Shown here: positions 63,480 to 64,000 of the stretch, one piece after another
How the letters are laid out: the number at the start of each line of letters is the position of its first letter
Position numbering within the stretch: position 1 is the stretch's first letter
Assembly (NCBI RefSeq): GCF_037975245.1
Contig: NC_092563.1
Location: 2,073,001 to 2,137,000 of the forward strand
DNA length: 64,000 bases
Origin: Apostichopus japonicus
Taxonomy: Eukaryota > Echinodermata > Holothuroidea > Aspidochirotida > Stichopodidae
Direction: 5' to 3'
Notes under the pieces: generated by a model
Database searches by the model: none
What the model saw: only the letters and a program-made list of their open reading frames with translations
Told to the model about the DNA's origin: nothing
Position numbers and translations under genes: made by a program

Positions 63480-63812
63480 ACAGGCCACGAAACCGAAGGT
63501 CTGCGAGACCGAAGGTCCGCGAGACCGAAATTATAAAGGCTGTGGCTATTCTTACGACGAGTCGTAATAATTATAAACTATTCTTACGACAAAGGCAAAT
63601 TCAAGCGCAGTAAAGTAAATAAAGCAACTGCGCATGTAGTAGGGGTACCCCTAAACATAACCCTAAACCTCAATCCTAACCCTTACCCTAACTCTAACCG
63701 AAAATTATTGTTTCTCCTCGTCGTAAAAATAGTACTCCTGGTCATGAAAATAGCAACTGTGCATGCGTAGTAGGGAATTATTCTTACGACTAGTCGTAAC
63801 AATAGCCACTTT
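63480..63812. repeat. Palindrome-ended repeat with telomere-like interior
   Basis: TTACGACGAGTCGTAA (63552-63567) and TTACGACTAGTCGTAA (63784-63799) are each self-complementary, and their flanks GTGGCTATT are inverted to each other. Inside, 63641-63700 is a degenerate CCCTAA-type array. Before it, GACCGAAGGTC and GCGAGACCGAA phrases repeat (63491-63530). Two copies of GCAACTG[CT]GCATG lie at 63621 and 63752. Probably a MITE; borders are approximate. Confidence 0.55.
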
Positions 63813-64000
63813 GAATTATAAAAGCTCTGCAACCCTGAATATTATATATATTTGGAACAAATAGCGGAACCCAAGCTTAACCAAAATTCAGTCTTATAAA
63901 ATATATATATTTTTAATGTAAAAAATTGATGTACAAAAAGTGCAAATTATTAAGGGAAATAAAATGCAAATGTCAACAAAGTATTCAACATTTGACGAGA

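Overview
The window looks like nuclear DNA of a marine invertebrate deuterostome, most likely an echinoderm. The evidence is animal-type genes with many short phased exons and GT-AG introns, AT-rich introns, a tRNA-derived SINE, and dense small DNA transposons. The species cannot be named from sequence alone.

Five recognisable host loci carry the coding capacity. (1) At the left edge, on the minus strand, is the first coding exon of a DHRS4-like short-chain dehydrogenase (524-681). The rest lies outside the window. (2) DUSP22-type dual-specificity phosphatase is on the minus strand with seven coding exons between 21060 and 12749. All phases join to 209 residues with Cys88, Arg94 and Asp57 in place, plus a probable untranslated exon near 22023. 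(3) Two intronless heparan sulfate 3-O-sulfotransferase-like paralogues lie in tandem on the plus strand (24830-26029 and 28304-29455). (4) TAF4, a TFIID subunit, is on the plus strand with twelve coding exons from 32990 to 46613 (854 residues, TAFH and histone-fold regions). (5) NUDT21 (CFIm25, a cleavage and polyadenylation factor) is complete on the minus strand with seven exons from 57341 to 52959 (225 residues). TAF4 and NUDT21 converge on a 6.3 kb gap. The loci are functionally unrelated apart from two being RNA polymerase II mRNA factors.

Most of the rest is mobile DNA. At least eleven short elements have terminal inverted repeats, and most have a matching 8-bp target duplication (hAT-like). 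Several are nested: 1036-2635 around 1415-2063, 6144-7241 around 6463-6865, and 57768-59093 around 58115-58957. Elements with different ends share a roughly 110-bp internal cassette with a GC-rich hairpin, seen about ten times in 64 kb. Other fossils are a hAT transposase remnant, a TTAA-flanked Kolobok-like element that keeps a THAP domain, a TTAA MITE abutting the DUSP22 exon 1 donor, a tRNA-derived SINE and Penelope-like hammerhead-bearing ends.

The observations most worth a second look are the shared cassette, a 55-bp insertion that is little more than a hammerhead-like ribozyme flanked by a target duplication, a triplicated splice acceptor in TAF4, the 48-bp minisatellite in a TAF4 intron, and an Asp-to-Asn change in the second sulfotransferase. 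No convincing wholly new system was found.
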